64,000 nt of DNA, taken from the NCBI RefSeq assembly GCF_031344055.1, contig NZ_JADBEN010000001.1. One strand, written 5' to 3'. Position numbers and translations under genes: made by a program. This document shows, in pieces, positions 51,512 through 60,452 of the stretch (positions within the stretch are counted from its first letter, which is position 1; each line of letters starts with the position of its first letter). The notes beneath the pieces were generated by a model. That model did not search any database and had not been told where the DNA came from. It was given only the letters and a program-made list of their open reading frames with translations. Source of the DNA: Methylobacillus flagellatus_A (GTDB taxonomy: Bacteria; Pseudomonadota; Gammaproteobacteria; Burkholderiales; Methylophilaceae).

Positions 51512-52372
51512 TTACAGCCCGCTTTCATTCTGTACCGGTGGAACGACTTCGACCAGCAGGGAATAAACGCGGCGGCTGTCGGCGCGCAATACTGTGACAT
51601 TGAGGTTGTCGAAACTGACCTCTTCGCCGCGCTTGGGCATGTGCTGGAACTTGCTCACCACCAGGCCGCCTATGGTGGAGAATTCCTCGTCGCTGAGCTC
51701 GGTGCCCAGGGCCTCGTTGAAATCGGCAATTTCGGTGAGCGCCTTGACGCGGTAGCGGCCATGCGCGTCCTGGATAATGTTGTCTTCGTTCTCGTCTTCG
51801 TCGAATTCGTCCTCGATATCGCCGACGATCTGCTCCAGGACGTCCTCAATGGTGACCATGCCGGCCACGCCGCCGTATTCGTCGACGACGATCGCGATAT
51901 GGTTGCGGTTGCTGCGGAATTCCTTGAGCAGGACATTGAGGCGCTTGGATTCGGGGATGAACACGGCGGGGCGCAGCATCCCGCGCACGTTGAAGTCCTT
52001 GCCGCTGTAGAACTGCAACAAGTCCTTTGCAAGCAGGATGCCGATGACGTCGTCCTTGTTTTCGTCAATGACGGGAAAGCGGGAGTGCGCGGCTTCGATG
52101 ACGAAAGGAATGAATTTCTCGGGCGGGTCGGTGATGTCGATGACGTCCATTTGCGAGCGCGGGATCATGATGTCGCGCACCTGCATTTCGGAAACCTGCA
52201 ATACGCCTTCTATCATGGCCAGCGCATCGGCATCGAGAACGCTGTTGGCATAGGCGGTGTGGAGTTGTTCGATGAGCTGCTCGCGGTCTTCAGGCTCGCG
52301 CAGCAGGAAATGGGTCAGGCGTTCCAGCCAATGGGGTTTGTCGTTGGCGCTACGTTTGTCGGGTTCTGCCAT
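51512..52372 (-). CDS. ybeX: CorC/YbeX family CBS-domain protein
   Basis: A 286-residue cytoplasmic CNNM/CorC-like protein with two CBS domains (about 70-190: VRDIMIPRSQMDVIDI, VIGILLAKDLLQFY, VVDEYGGVAGMVTIEDVLEQIVGDIEDEFDEDE) and a C-terminal CorC_HlyC domain (FSTIGGLVVSKFQHMPKRGEEV). Linked to magnesium/cobalt efflux and ribosome function in other bacteria. It closes the miaB-ybeZ-ybeY-ybeX cluster. Confidence 0.94.
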   Translation of the reverse strand: MAEPDKRSANDKPHWLERLTHFLLREPEDREQLIEQLHTAYANSVLDADALAMIEGVLQVSEMQVRDIMIPRSQMDVIDITDPPEKFIPFVIEAAHSRFPVIDENKDDVIGILLAKDLLQFYSGKDFNVRGMLRPAVFIPESKRLNVLLKEFRSNRNHIAIVVDEYGGVAGMVTIEDVLEQIVGDIEDEFDEDENEDNIIQDAHGRYRVKALTEIADFNEALGTELSDEEFSTIGGLVVSKFQHMPKRGEEVSFDNLNVTVLRADSRRVYSLLVEVVPPVQNESGL

Positions 52373-52381
52373 GATGATGGA

Positions 52382-52831
52382 TTAAGGCTTCCGTTTTTCT
52401 GATAAATAAGGGTCTGCATAGCCAAGCCGGATCATGGTGGAGGATTCAATTGACTCCATCAGTTCGGCCTGGTATTCCTCTTCGTGGTCATAGCCGTGCA
52501 TGTGCAGTATGCCATGCACGGTGAGGTGTGCGTAATGCGCTTCCAGTGTGATGTTTTGTTCATGCGCTTCCCTGGCGACCACTGGGGCGCAGAGGATGAT
52601 GTCGCCGACCAGCCATGGCTCTTCCACCAGGGGGAAGGTCAGTACGTTGGTGGCGTAATCCTTGCCGCGGTAGTCGCGGTTGAGCATGCGGCCTTCCTCT
52701 TCATCGACGATGCGCAAGGTCGCTTCGGTATCCACACGCAGGGTGGCGCGCGCCCAGCGGCGGAATTGCTTCTCGCTGGGGAGGCCGTCGCTTTCGCTGG
52801 CGTATTGAACACTCATGGCGAGCTTGGGCAT
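52382..52831 (-). CDS. ybeY: Endoribonuclease / rRNA maturation factor YbeY
   Basis: Zinc-dependent RNase for 16S rRNA 3' maturation. It has 149 residues and the H-x3-H-x5-H motif HLTVHGILHMHGYDH, with LNRDYRGKDYATNVLTFP upstream. It lies 5 nt after ybeZ. Confidence 0.96.
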   Translation of the reverse strand: MPKLAMSVQYASESDGLPSEKQFRRWARATLRVDTEATLRIVDEEEGRMLNRDYRGKDYATNVLTFPLVEEPWLVGDIILCAPVVAREAHEQNITLEAHYAHLTVHGILHMHGYDHEEEYQAELMESIESSTMIRLGYADPYLSEKRKP

Positions 52832-52836
52832 GGCGG

Positions 52837-53841
52837 TTATTCCTTGTCCGTGCCGGGCTTGCCGTCGGCTCCAGATTTGCCCGCATTGGGCTGCGCGTGG
52901 CGCTCGCTGTCGTAGCGCTCGTAGGCGTTGATGATCTTCTGTACCAATGGGTGGCGCACCACGTCCTCGGAAAGGAATTGCGTGAAGGCGATGCCGCGCA
53001 CATCCTTGAGCACCTTCTGCGCTTCCACCAGGCCGCTTTTCTGCCCGCGCGCGAGGTCGATCTGGGTAACGTCGCCGGTGATGACTGCCTTGGTGCCGAA
53101 GCCGATGCGGGTAAGGAACATCTTCATCTGTTCCGGCGTGGTGTTCTGCGCCTCGTCTAGGATGATGAAGCTCTGGTTGAGGGTGCGGCCGCGCATATAG
53201 GCAAGCGGGGCGACTTCGATCGCGCCGCGCTCGAACATCTTGTTGACGCTGTCGTAGCCAGCAAGGTCGTACAATGCATCGTAGAGCGGGCGCAAGTAAG
53301 GGTCCACTTTCTGCGAGAGGTCGCCCGGCAGGAAGCCCAGGCGCTCGCCGGCTTCCACTGCCGGGCGTACCAGCACGATGCGCTTGACGCGGTCGCGCGT
53401 CATGGCGTCGATGGCGCTGGCAACCGCGAGATAGGTCTTGCCGGTGCCGGCGGGGCCGATGCCGAAGGTTATGTCGAAATCCTGGATCTGCTGCAGGTAG
53501 CTGACCTGGCGCGGCGTGCGCCCGTGCAGGTCCTGCCGCCGGGTCATCAGGGTAGTCATAGGCGTAGCGACCTCGTCGGGCGACAGGCGGTCAAGTTCGA
53601 CCAGCCCCAGCTGGATTTCCTCCAGGCTGATGGGCTTGCCCGCACGCTCGTAATAGTTCTCGACCAATTGTGCGGCGAGGCGGGTGTTGCCTTGCTCCCC
53701 GGAAAAGCGGAAATGCGCGCCGCGCCGCGAGATGCCGACATCCAGCGCATCTTCGATCTGCTTGAGGTTCTCGTCCAGCGCGCCGCACAGGTTGGCGAGG
53801 CGCATGTTGTCTTCAGGTTGTAGGGTAATGTCTACCGGCAT
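52837..53841 (-). CDS. ybeZ: PhoH-like ATPase YbeZ
   Basis: A 334-residue P-loop ATPase partner of YbeY. Walker A is FGIGPAGTGKTYLAVASA, Walker B FIILDEAQNTTPEQMKMFLTRIG, followed by AVITGDVTQIDL and DVRGIAFTQFLSEDVVRHPLVQKIINAYERYD. A short N-terminal KH-like region with RGAHFRFSGEQGN is present. Confidence 0.96.
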   Translation of the reverse strand: MPVDITLQPEDNMRLANLCGALDENLKQIEDALDVGISRRGAHFRFSGEQGNTRLAAQLVENYYERAGKPISLEEIQLGLVELDRLSPDEVATPMTTLMTRRQDLHGRTPRQVSYLQQIQDFDITFGIGPAGTGKTYLAVASAIDAMTRDRVKRIVLVRPAVEAGERLGFLPGDLSQKVDPYLRPLYDALYDLAGYDSVNKMFERGAIEVAPLAYMRGRTLNQSFIILDEAQNTTPEQMKMFLTRIGFGTKAVITGDVTQIDLARGQKSGLVEAQKVLKDVRGIAFTQFLSEDVVRHPLVQKIINAYERYDSERHAQPNAGKSGADGKPGTDKE

Positions 53842-53845
53842 ATTG

Positions 53846-55174
53846 TTAGACCAACTCTCCTCGCAGGGTATGTGAAAGGGCTTCGGTAATTCTTACGTTG
53901 ACGAACTGGTTGATCAAGGCGGCATCGCCAGGGAAATTGACGATGCGGTTGTTGTCGGTGCGCCCCGCGAGTTCGCTGTCGCTCTTGGCGGAAACGCTCT
54001 CGATCAGCACGCGCTGTATGCTGCCCACCATGGAGGCGCTAATGGCTTTGCCCTGCGCTTCGTTGAGCGCCTGCAGGCGTGACAGGCGCGACTGCTTTTC
54101 CTCTGCGCTGCAATCGTCGGACAGGTAGGAGGCAGGCGTGCCGGGACGCGGGCTGTAAACGAAGCTGAAGCTGAAATCAAAGCCGACATCGCGCATCAGC
54201 TTCATGGTGGCTTCGAAATCCTGCTCGGTTTCGCCCGGGAAGCCGATGATGAAGTCCGAAGTGATGCAAATGTCCGGCCGCGCCGCACGCAGCTTGCGGA
54301 TGACGGACTTGTACTGCAATGTAGTGTAATTGCGCTTCATGTTCATGAGCACGCGGTCCGAGCCAGCCTGAACCGGCAGGTGCAGGTGCGACACCAGCTT
54401 GGGAATGCGGGCGTAGCAATCAATCAGCGCAGGTGTCATTTCATTCGGATGCGAGGTGGTGTAGCGGATGCGCTCGATTTCCGGGATCTCGGCCAGGTAC
54501 TCGATCAGCAGCGCCAGGTCTGCGGTTTCGCCTTCCGCAGTTTCGCTGCGGTAGCCATTGACGTTCTGCCCGAGCAGGGTGATTTCCTTGACGCCCTGCT
54601 CGGCAAGCTGGATCGCCTCGGTGAGAATGTCGTCAAACGGGCGCGAGACTTCGTCGCCGCGCGTGTAGGGGACGACGCAGAACGTGCAATATTTGCTGCA
54701 GCCCTCCATGATGGAGAGGAACGCCGCGGCGCCTTCCACCCGCGGCGGCGGCAGGTGGTCGAACTTCTCCACTTCCGGGAAGCTGATGTCGACCTGCGAA
54801 ATGCCGGTCTTGCGCTTGGACTGGATCATGTCCGGCAGGCGGTGCAAGGTCTGCGGGCCGAAGACGACATCGACGTAAGGCGCACGCGCCACGATGCTTT
54901 CGCCCTCCTGGCTTGCAACGCAGCCGCCTACGCCGATCACCAGGTTGGGGTTCTTTTCCTTGAGCGGCGCAAAGCGCCCCAAATGGCTGAACACCTTCTC
55001 CTGGGCCTTTTCGCGCACCGAGCAGGTGTTGAGCAGGATGACGTCGGCCTCTTCCGGGTTTTCGGTGGTCTGCATGCCTTCTGCGGCATGCAGCATGTCG
55101 AGCATGCGCGACGAGTCGTACTCGTTCATCTGGCAGCCAAAGGTTTTGATGAAAATTCTTTTCGGCGGATTCAT
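53846..55174 (-). CDS. miaB: tRNA-2-methylthio-N6-dimethylallyladenosine synthase
   Basis: Radical-SAM methylthiotransferase for tRNA A37. It is 442 residues. The N-terminal cluster ligands are C14 (TFGCQMNEYDS), C51 (LNTCSVREKA) and C85 (GVGGCVASQ). The radical-SAM cluster is at C159/C163/C166 (GCSKYCTFCVVP), and the C-terminal TRAM domain is ALINQFVNVRITEALSHTLRGE. It heads the ybe cluster. Confidence 0.97.
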   Translation of the reverse strand: MNPPKRIFIKTFGCQMNEYDSSRMLDMLHAAEGMQTTENPEEADVILLNTCSVREKAQEKVFSHLGRFAPLKEKNPNLVIGVGGCVASQEGESIVARAPYVDVVFGPQTLHRLPDMIQSKRKTGISQVDISFPEVEKFDHLPPPRVEGAAAFLSIMEGCSKYCTFCVVPYTRGDEVSRPFDDILTEAIQLAEQGVKEITLLGQNVNGYRSETAEGETADLALLIEYLAEIPEIERIRYTTSHPNEMTPALIDCYARIPKLVSHLHLPVQAGSDRVLMNMKRNYTTLQYKSVIRKLRAARPDICITSDFIIGFPGETEQDFEATMKLMRDVGFDFSFSFVYSPRPGTPASYLSDDCSAEEKQSRLSRLQALNEAQGKAISASMVGSIQRVLIESVSAKSDSELAGRTDNNRIVNFPGDAALINQFVNVRITEALSHTLRGELV

Positions 55175-55413
55175 ACAGCAGGTCAGGCTGCGCTCGAGGC
55201 GCGGGAGGAGTAGAGGGTGGACGTCGCAGGCTGCAAAATAGCGTAAGAAAAACAGTAGGGTAAGGCCTCATTTTAGCTTAGCTGCTGCGGAAAGCCAATC
55301 GCAGAGTAATCCCATTTCCAATTAATCCGATACGGTGTTGCTCCTCCTTGCCGTGCAATTGCACTGTCCGTGTCGTCGCGCCTAGTCTCGTATTAAGTTG
55401 GAAATGGAATAAA

Positions 55414-56826
55414 ATGCCATGCATGGAAACACTGCCTATCTTCATGAAACTGCGCAATCGACCCTGCCTTGTGGTCGGAGGAGGCGATGTTGCCAGCCGC
55501 AAGGTCAGCCTGTTGGAAAAGGCCGGGGCCGACATCACGGTGGTGGCGCCTGAGTTGCACCCTACGTTGATGCAATGGCTGGCAGAAGGGCGGATACGTC
55601 ATTTTGCCTTGGTATTCGAGCCATCGCAGATGGATGGCGCTGCGGTTGTGATTGCCGCGACGGACGATGCAGAGGTGAACCACGCCGTTTCCCAAGCGGC
55701 GCAGGCACGCAATATTCCTGTGAATGTGGTGGATGCGCCTGAACTTTGTACATTCATCGTGCCTTCGATCATGGACCGCTCTCCACTGCTGGTGGCGGTG
55801 TCCAGCGGCGGGGCTGCGCCAGTGCTCGCACGCATGCTGCGCACCCGTATTGAAACCATGATTCCTGCCGCCTACGGCCGTTTGGCAGCATTTGCCGCCG
55901 AGTTCCGCGAGGCAGTGAAGCGGCGGTTCAGTACCGGGCAGCAGCGGCGGATTTTCTGGGAAGATGTGTTCCAGGGAGCGATAGGCGAACAGGTATTGTC
56001 CGGACAGGAGTCTTCGGCGCGGCATGCCATGGAGCAATTGCTGGCAGGGAGTGGCGAGCTGAATCATGGCGAGGTCTATCTTGTCGGCGGCGGCCCGGGA
56101 GATCCGGACCTGCTGACTTTCCGCGCCCTGCGCCTGATGCAGCAGGCGGATGTGTGCGTCTACGACAAGCTCGTGAGCAAGGAAGTCATGGAGTTGGTAC
56201 GGCGCGATGCCGAGCTGATTTATGTGGGCAAGTCGCGCGACCAGCATACCTTGCCGCAAGAGGACATCAACCAGCTATTGGTACGCCTTGCCCAGGAAGG
56301 CAAGCGCGTATTGCGCCTGAAGGGCGGCGACCCGTTCATTTTCGGCCGCGGCGGCGAAGAGATAGAGACGCTGATGGAGAACGGCGTCCCGTTCCAGGTG
56401 GTGCCCGGCATCACGGCAGCGAACGGAGTATCCAGCTATGCCGGAATCCCGCTGACCCACCGGGACTATGCGCAGTCGTGCCTGTTCACGACCGGGCACC
56501 TCAAGGACGGTTCGGTCAACCTGGATTGGCATGCCCTTGTGCGCCCGAACCAGACAGTCGTGATTTATATGGGATTGGTCGGCTTGCCCGAGATATGCCG
56601 GCAAATGCAAGCTCACGGCGCTTCCGAAAGCCTGCCCATCGCCATCATCCAGCAAGGCACGACGCAGCGGCAGCGGGTAGTGGAGGGCACGCTGGCGACA
56701 TTGCCCGGGCTGGTGGAGCACGCAGGGTTGCGCGCGCCTTGCCTGATTATTGTCGGCGAGGTTGTGCGTTTACGCGAAAAGCTTGCTTGGTTTGCGCCGT
56801 CACCTGAGGCTGTATCGGCAGGGTAA
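55414..56826 (+). CDS. cysG: Siroheme synthase (multifunctional CysG)
   Basis: Converts uroporphyrinogen III to siroheme for sulfite/nitrite reductases. The N-terminal precorrin-2 dehydrogenase/ferrochelatase part (about 1-210) has LPIFMKLRNRPCLVVGGGDVASRKVSLL. The C-terminal SUMT part (about 220-470) has VYLVGGGPGDPDLLTFRALRLMQQADVCVYDKLVS, GDPFIFGRGGEE and PGITAANGVSSYAGIPLTHRDYAQS. ATG 55414 has GGAAT upstream; ATG 55423 matches other CysG N-termini and is an equal candidate. The 3' end overlaps the opposite envZ gene by 80 bp. Confidence 0.96.
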   Translation: MPCMETLPIFMKLRNRPCLVVGGGDVASRKVSLLEKAGADITVVAPELHPTLMQWLAEGRIRHFALVFEPSQMDGAAVVIAATDDAEVNHAVSQAAQARNIPVNVVDAPELCTFIVPSIMDRSPLLVAVSSGGAAPVLARMLRTRIETMIPAAYGRLAAFAAEFREAVKRRFSTGQQRRIFWEDVFQGAIGEQVLSGQESSARHAMEQLLAGSGELNHGEVYLVGGGPGDPDLLTFRALRLMQQADVCVYDKLVSKEVMELVRRDAELIYVGKSRDQHTLPQEDINQLLVRLAQEGKRVLRLKGGDPFIFGRGGEEIETLMENGVPFQVVPGITAANGVSSYAGIPLTHRDYAQSCLFTTGHLKDGSVNLDWHALVRPNQTVVIYMGLVGLPEICRQMQAHGASESLPIAIIQQGTTQRQRVVEGTLATLPGLVEHAGLRAPCLIIVGEVVRLREKLAWFAPSPEAVSAG

Positions 56827-58111
56827 GCCTGGCTTCCAGGCCTCCCTGCGGGCGGTTGAGCAGGGTGAGCTGGCCCTTGTGCAGCTTGGCGATGCGGTCG
56901 GAGATCGCCAAGCCCAGGCCGCTGCCGCTTTTGTTGCCGCGCGCAGTGTCCAGGCGCTCGAATGGCCGCAGCAGGCGTTCCATCTGCGAGGCAGGGATGC
57001 CTGGGCCGTTATCCAATACGCTTAGAATGATGTTGCCTGCCGTGATGCGCGTGCTGACCGTGACTTCACCGCCGCCATAGGCAAAGGCATTGTCGATCAG
57101 GTTGGTGAGCAGCCGCTGCATGGCTAGCGGGCGCACGGGAATCAGATGGGTCGGCGCCAGGGACATGGTCAATTTGCGGCCTGCGCGGATATGGCGGTCT
57201 GCAATCGAGGTAAGCAATGCATTGAGGTCCATCATCTGCGTCGGCTCGCCTTCGATCCCGCGCACAAAATCCAGGAACTGGTGAATGATGCTGTCCATGT
57301 CGCCGATGTCCTGGATCATGCCGGTCTTGAGGCTGGCGCAGTACTCGTCAGGCAGCATTTCCACGGAGAGGCGCAGGCGCGCCAGCGGGGTGCGCAGGTC
57401 ATGCGAGATGCCGGCCAGCAACAAGGTCCGTTCGTTGTCCAGCCGTACCAGCGCCTCGGTCATTTCGTTGAAGGTGCGGCTGACTTCACGCAGCTCATGT
57501 GCGCCTTCTTCGGGTAATGGCGGTGGGGATTCACCGCTGCTAAGCCGTCCTGCCGCTTTCACTAGCAAGCGCAGCGGATGATGGATATTCGAGGCGATCA
57601 GGTAGGCGCCGAGCAATGACAGCATGATGACCAGGGCGCCCCAGCCCAGCCATTGCCATGGGAACGGGCGGTCTACCTGGATACGAGGAATCACTACCCA
57701 ATAATCGTCTTGTCCCAGGCTGAAGCTGACCCAAAGGCCGGGTATGCCGAAGTGGTTCAATACGACGAGCGTGTCCTTGCCCAGGCGCTCGCGGATTTTT
57801 TCCGCGATCAGGCGGATGAGGTGATCGTTGGGAAGCGGCTCGATTTCCTCGAGCATGTCCGCGGCGTAAATCCGCACGCCTTCGCGTCCGGATAGCTCCG
57901 AAAGCAAGGCCAGCCTGCGGTTTTCATGCGCGGCGAGCAGGGAGGCGCGGGTATAGTTGACGACAGTGATCGCCTGCAGCGCCGCCGCCATGGCGCGCGG
58001 CTCGCTTTCGAAGTAGTCGAACAGCTTTAATGCCGCGAACTGTCCCGCTGCGAGCAGCAGGGCGATCAGCAGCATGACGCGTGCGAGAAGGGTGCGGGGC
58101 AACAGGCTCAC
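56747..58111 (-). CDS. envZ: EnvZ-type sensor histidine kinase
   Basis: Inner-membrane kinase/phosphatase of a two-component pair, 454 residues. TM1 is at about 8-28, a periplasmic domain follows to about 155, TM2 is WLGWGALVIMLSLLGAYLIA, then a HAMP linker. The phospho-acceptor His is in GISHDLRTPLARLRLSVEM. The ATP-binding N, G1 and G2 boxes are NLIDNAFAYGGG, DNGPGIPASQME and GSGLGLAIS. It is next to the OmpR-like gene, 12 nt downstream. Confidence 0.94.
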   Translation of the reverse strand: MSLLPRTLLARVMLLIALLLAAGQFAALKLFDYFESEPRAMAAALQAITVVNYTRASLLAAHENRRLALLSELSGREGVRIYAADMLEEIEPLPNDHLIRLIAEKIRERLGKDTLVVLNHFGIPGLWVSFSLGQDDYWVVIPRIQVDRPFPWQWLGWGALVIMLSLLGAYLIASNIHHPLRLLVKAAGRLSSGESPPPLPEEGAHELREVSRTFNEMTEALVRLDNERTLLLAGISHDLRTPLARLRLSVEMLPDEYCASLKTGMIQDIGDMDSIIHQFLDFVRGIEGEPTQMMDLNALLTSIADRHIRAGRKLTMSLAPTHLIPVRPLAMQRLLTNLIDNAFAYGGGEVTVSTRITAGNIILSVLDNGPGIPASQMERLLRPFERLDTARGNKSGSGLGLAISDRIAKLHKGQLTLLNRPQGGLEARLTLPIQPQVTAQTKQAFRVNAQPRRQ

Positions 58112-58123
58112 GGAGGCGCGACA

Positions 58124-58858
58124 CTAGCTTTTCTGGGTTTCGCCATCGGGAACGAAGACATAGCCGAACCCCCACATGGTCTGCAGGTAGCGCGGATGGG
58201 ATGGGTCCGGCTCGATCAGGCGGCGCAGGCGGGATACCTGCACGTCGATACTGCGGTCGAACACATCCAGTTCGCGTCCGCGGGCCAATTGCATGAGGCG
58301 GTCGCGCGACAATGGCTGGCGCGGATGGTCGACGAATACCTTGAGCAGGGCGAATTCGCCGCTGGTAATGGTGACGGGTTCGCCGTTCTTGGTCAGGGTG
58401 CGCGTCGAGGGATCGAATATGAACTCGCCGAAGCTGATGTGTTCCGCCTCTGCGACCGGGGTGCCGGGGGGGAGCCGGCTGTGGCGGCGCAGGACCGCAT
58501 TGATGCGGGCAAGCAGCTCGCGGGGATTGAATGGCTTGGGCAGGTAGTCGTCCGCCCCCATTTCCAGGCCGATGATGCGGTCTATCTCGTCCCCGCGTGC
58601 GGTCAGCATGACGACGGGGATGGTGCTGCCGTTGGCGCGAAGGCGGCGGCAAATGGCAAGACCGTCCTCTCCCGGGAGCATGAGGTCCAGCACCAGCAAG
58701 TCCACATGCTCATGGGCAAGCACTTGGTCCATTTCTCCGGCATCGGAGACGGCTTTTACCGAAAAGCCCTGTTCGCCCAGATAACGTTGCAACAACTCGC
58801 GCATGCGCAAGTCGTCGTCCACCATTAATATTTTTTTCGAAGGTGTCTGCATAGCCAT
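58124..58858 (-). CDS. ompR: OmpR-type response regulator
   Basis: Winged-helix response regulator, 244 residues from ATG 58858 (a second ATG at 58852 is possible). The receiver domain has DDD at 14-16 (VDDDLRMRELLQRY), the phosphorylated Asp in LLVLDLMLPGEDGL and Lys in DDYLPKPFNP. The DNA-binding domain ends with VFDRSIDVQVSRLRRLIEPDPSHPRYLQTMWGFGYVFVPDG. First of the ompR-envZ pair. Confidence 0.96.
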   Translation of the reverse strand: MAMQTPSKKILMVDDDLRMRELLQRYLGEQGFSVKAVSDAGEMDQVLAHEHVDLLVLDLMLPGEDGLAICRRLRANGSTIPVVMLTARGDEIDRIIGLEMGADDYLPKPFNPRELLARINAVLRRHSRLPPGTPVAEAEHISFGEFIFDPSTRTLTKNGEPVTITSGEFALLKVFVDHPRQPLSRDRLMQLARGRELDVFDRSIDVQVSRLRRLIEPDPSHPRYLQTMWGFGYVFVPDGETQKS

Positions 58859-59096
58859 ATTTTCTGCGGAAATGGGGGTGGATGAAAAGTATTATTTACA
58901 AGGTTCCATCGTCTTTGTGCTGATTCTCTTTATTGCCAGCTTATGGGTTTGCATAAGGTGGAAAATCCCACACAATAATTGTTACAATTTTTTACAATGA
59001 GAAGCCAATATGAAACACTCAGTTTACATCAATGAGGGATGATGTCGCCTCATTCAACTGCTTGCCAGTACAATTTTGCATCAATGGCGAGGTTGA

Positions 59097-59768
59097 ATGT
59101 TTCCTGAGCCACGCATGTTGTTAGCCGCTGGCGAGGGCGCAAGTAAGCTTAAAACAGAGGCGAGCGAATCATATGATCTTGCAAGTGTACGGTTTAGCTT
59201 TATGTTGATGGTAACTGATCTGGTTTGGCATCATAAGCTGGTAATGACAGCAGTATTGCTGGGCGTTGCCGGCGTCGTCCATGCTGCGAACGTACGTTAT
59301 GCAAATGACGATATGGCGGCCGATGCGCAGGAAGTGCCGACGGCACATATCCATCAAACCCTGGATGCAAAAATTTCTGGTGAGGATCGCCAGCGCTTGC
59401 GGCGCGATCTTTACGAATACTCCCGCAGCGTCGATGCTGCCCATGCTCAGATTGAAGAACGTAGGCGCATGATGCGCCAGCGCATTCTGGAGCGTTTTCA
59501 AGAAGCTGACAAAGACGGCAACGGGGTGATTTCACGTGAGGAAGCGGTGGAAATGCTTCCCCAGGTGGCTCGTCATTTCATACAGTTCGACCTCAATGGC
59601 GACGGCGTGATTACGATGAACGAGCTTGAGGTCATGCAGGCTCAGATTGCCGAGCGTCAGCACAAGGCGCTCGAGAAGAAGGACAAAGAATTGCAGGATG
59701 TGGCTGAACCAGCGCCGCTGCACGATGTAAAGGATGTGAGCGTTGCCGTTCCCAAGCGGGCGCTATGA
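59097..59768 (+). CDS. EF-hand calcium-binding exported protein
   Basis: A protein with two canonical EF-hand loops, DKDGNGVISREE (138-149) and DLNGDGVITMNE (165-176), after a helical, Arg-rich stretch. A signal-peptide-like segment VMTAVLLGVAGVVHA ends near residue 63 of the longest form. The start is uncertain: ATG 59097 has GAGG upstream, whereas ATG 59202, 59208 or 59244 would place the signal at the N-terminus. Function is unknown; calcium-dependent periplasmic binding is inferred. Confidence 0.75.
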   Translation: MFPEPRMLLAAGEGASKLKTEASESYDLASVRFSFMLMVTDLVWHHKLVMTAVLLGVAGVVHAANVRYANDDMAADAQEVPTAHIHQTLDAKISGEDRQRLRRDLYEYSRSVDAAHAQIEERRRMMRQRILERFQEADKDGNGVISREEAVEMLPQVARHFIQFDLNGDGVITMNELEVMQAQIAERQHKALEKKDKELQDVAEPAPLHDVKDVSVAVPKRAL

Positions 59769-59806
59769 TTGAATTCCAATAATAAATCTTCCTTGTGAAA
59801 CCTTTG

Positions 59807-59840
59807 AGCACTGCCTTGCCGGGACAGTGCTTTTCTTTTG
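59807..59840 (+). terminator. Terminator after the EF-hand gene
   Basis: AGCACTG / CAGTGCT stem (59807-59813 with 59825-59831) followed by TTTTCTTTTG, 39 nt after the stop codon. Confidence 0.75.
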
Positions 59841-59993
59841 TCTTTTATTGGCGACAATTTTTCAACTTTTCCTCTCCCTTGGTTGTGAGTTTTCTAATCA
59901 ACTAATTGATTTTAATTTAAAAATCATTAATGGCCTAGTTTTTGCAATCTGAACAGTAACGGGTGAATACCTGGAATTTGAAAGGAAAATGAA

Positions 59994-60206
59994 ATGAAGA
60001 AAACGATTGCAGGATTATTGTTGCTCACCATGTTGAGCGGTTGTTCCGGATTGTCCACGCGCCAAAAGAATGCGGCTACGGGTGCCGCCATTGGCGGCGT
60101 AGCGGGAGCGGTGCTGACGGGCGGGAGTTCGTTCGGCACCGTGGGCGGGGCAGCAATTGGCGGCGTCATCGGTCATGGCGTCGATTCAGCGGGCAAGCGC
60201 AAGTAG
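59994..60206 (+). CDS. Glycine-zipper lipoprotein
   Basis: A 70-residue protein with lipobox LLTMLSGCSG (Cys17) and a glycine-zipper region ATGAAIGGVAGAVLTGGSSFGTVGGAAIGGVIGHGVD. It resembles OsmB/YMGG-type outer-membrane lipoproteins linked to osmotic stress. A Shine-Dalgarno AAAGGAAAA lies upstream and a terminator about 80 nt downstream. Confidence 0.9.
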   Translation: MKKTIAGLLLLTMLSGCSGLSTRQKNAATGAAIGGVAGAVLTGGSSFGTVGGAAIGGVIGHGVDSAGKRK

Positions 60207-60230
60207 TATTAAGCCACAAGTGTTAACCAC

Positions 60231-60254
60231 GGGTGTCGCGATTTTGCGACGCCC
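60231..60254 (+). other. GC-rich hairpin after the glycine-zipper gene
   Basis: GGGTGTCGC / GCGACGCCC (one T-G pair) with loop GATTTT. There is no T-run, so it is not a classical terminator; a true one follows at 60288-60326. Confidence 0.5.
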
Positions 60255-60287
60255 ATGGCTGCCAATATTTCAACCTCTCCTCCGCTT

Positions 60288-60326
60288 CACCACTATCGTG
60301 TCAACCGGCGGGTAGTGGTGTTTTTT
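60288..60326 (+). terminator. Terminator of the glycine-zipper gene
   Basis: CACCACTA / TAGTGGTG (60288-60295 with 60313-60320) followed by six T. Its presence argues that the next gene does not begin at the long in-frame start of 60255. Confidence 0.82.
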
Positions 60327-60452
60327 CGCCTGCTTCCGCTGCATTATCCTGATACTCTACATAATGTTGCCAGCATCCGGAGATCAGCGTGTCTTGTCTT
60401 ATCCAACGCGAAGCCAATAGATATAGCGTGGCCATCATTCAGCCGGGGCCGT

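Noticed and set aside
60255..60452. 66-residue N-terminal extension of the GNAT-like protein.
   Set aside because: The region contains an intrinsic terminator (60288-60326) for the gene upstream and has no family resemblance.
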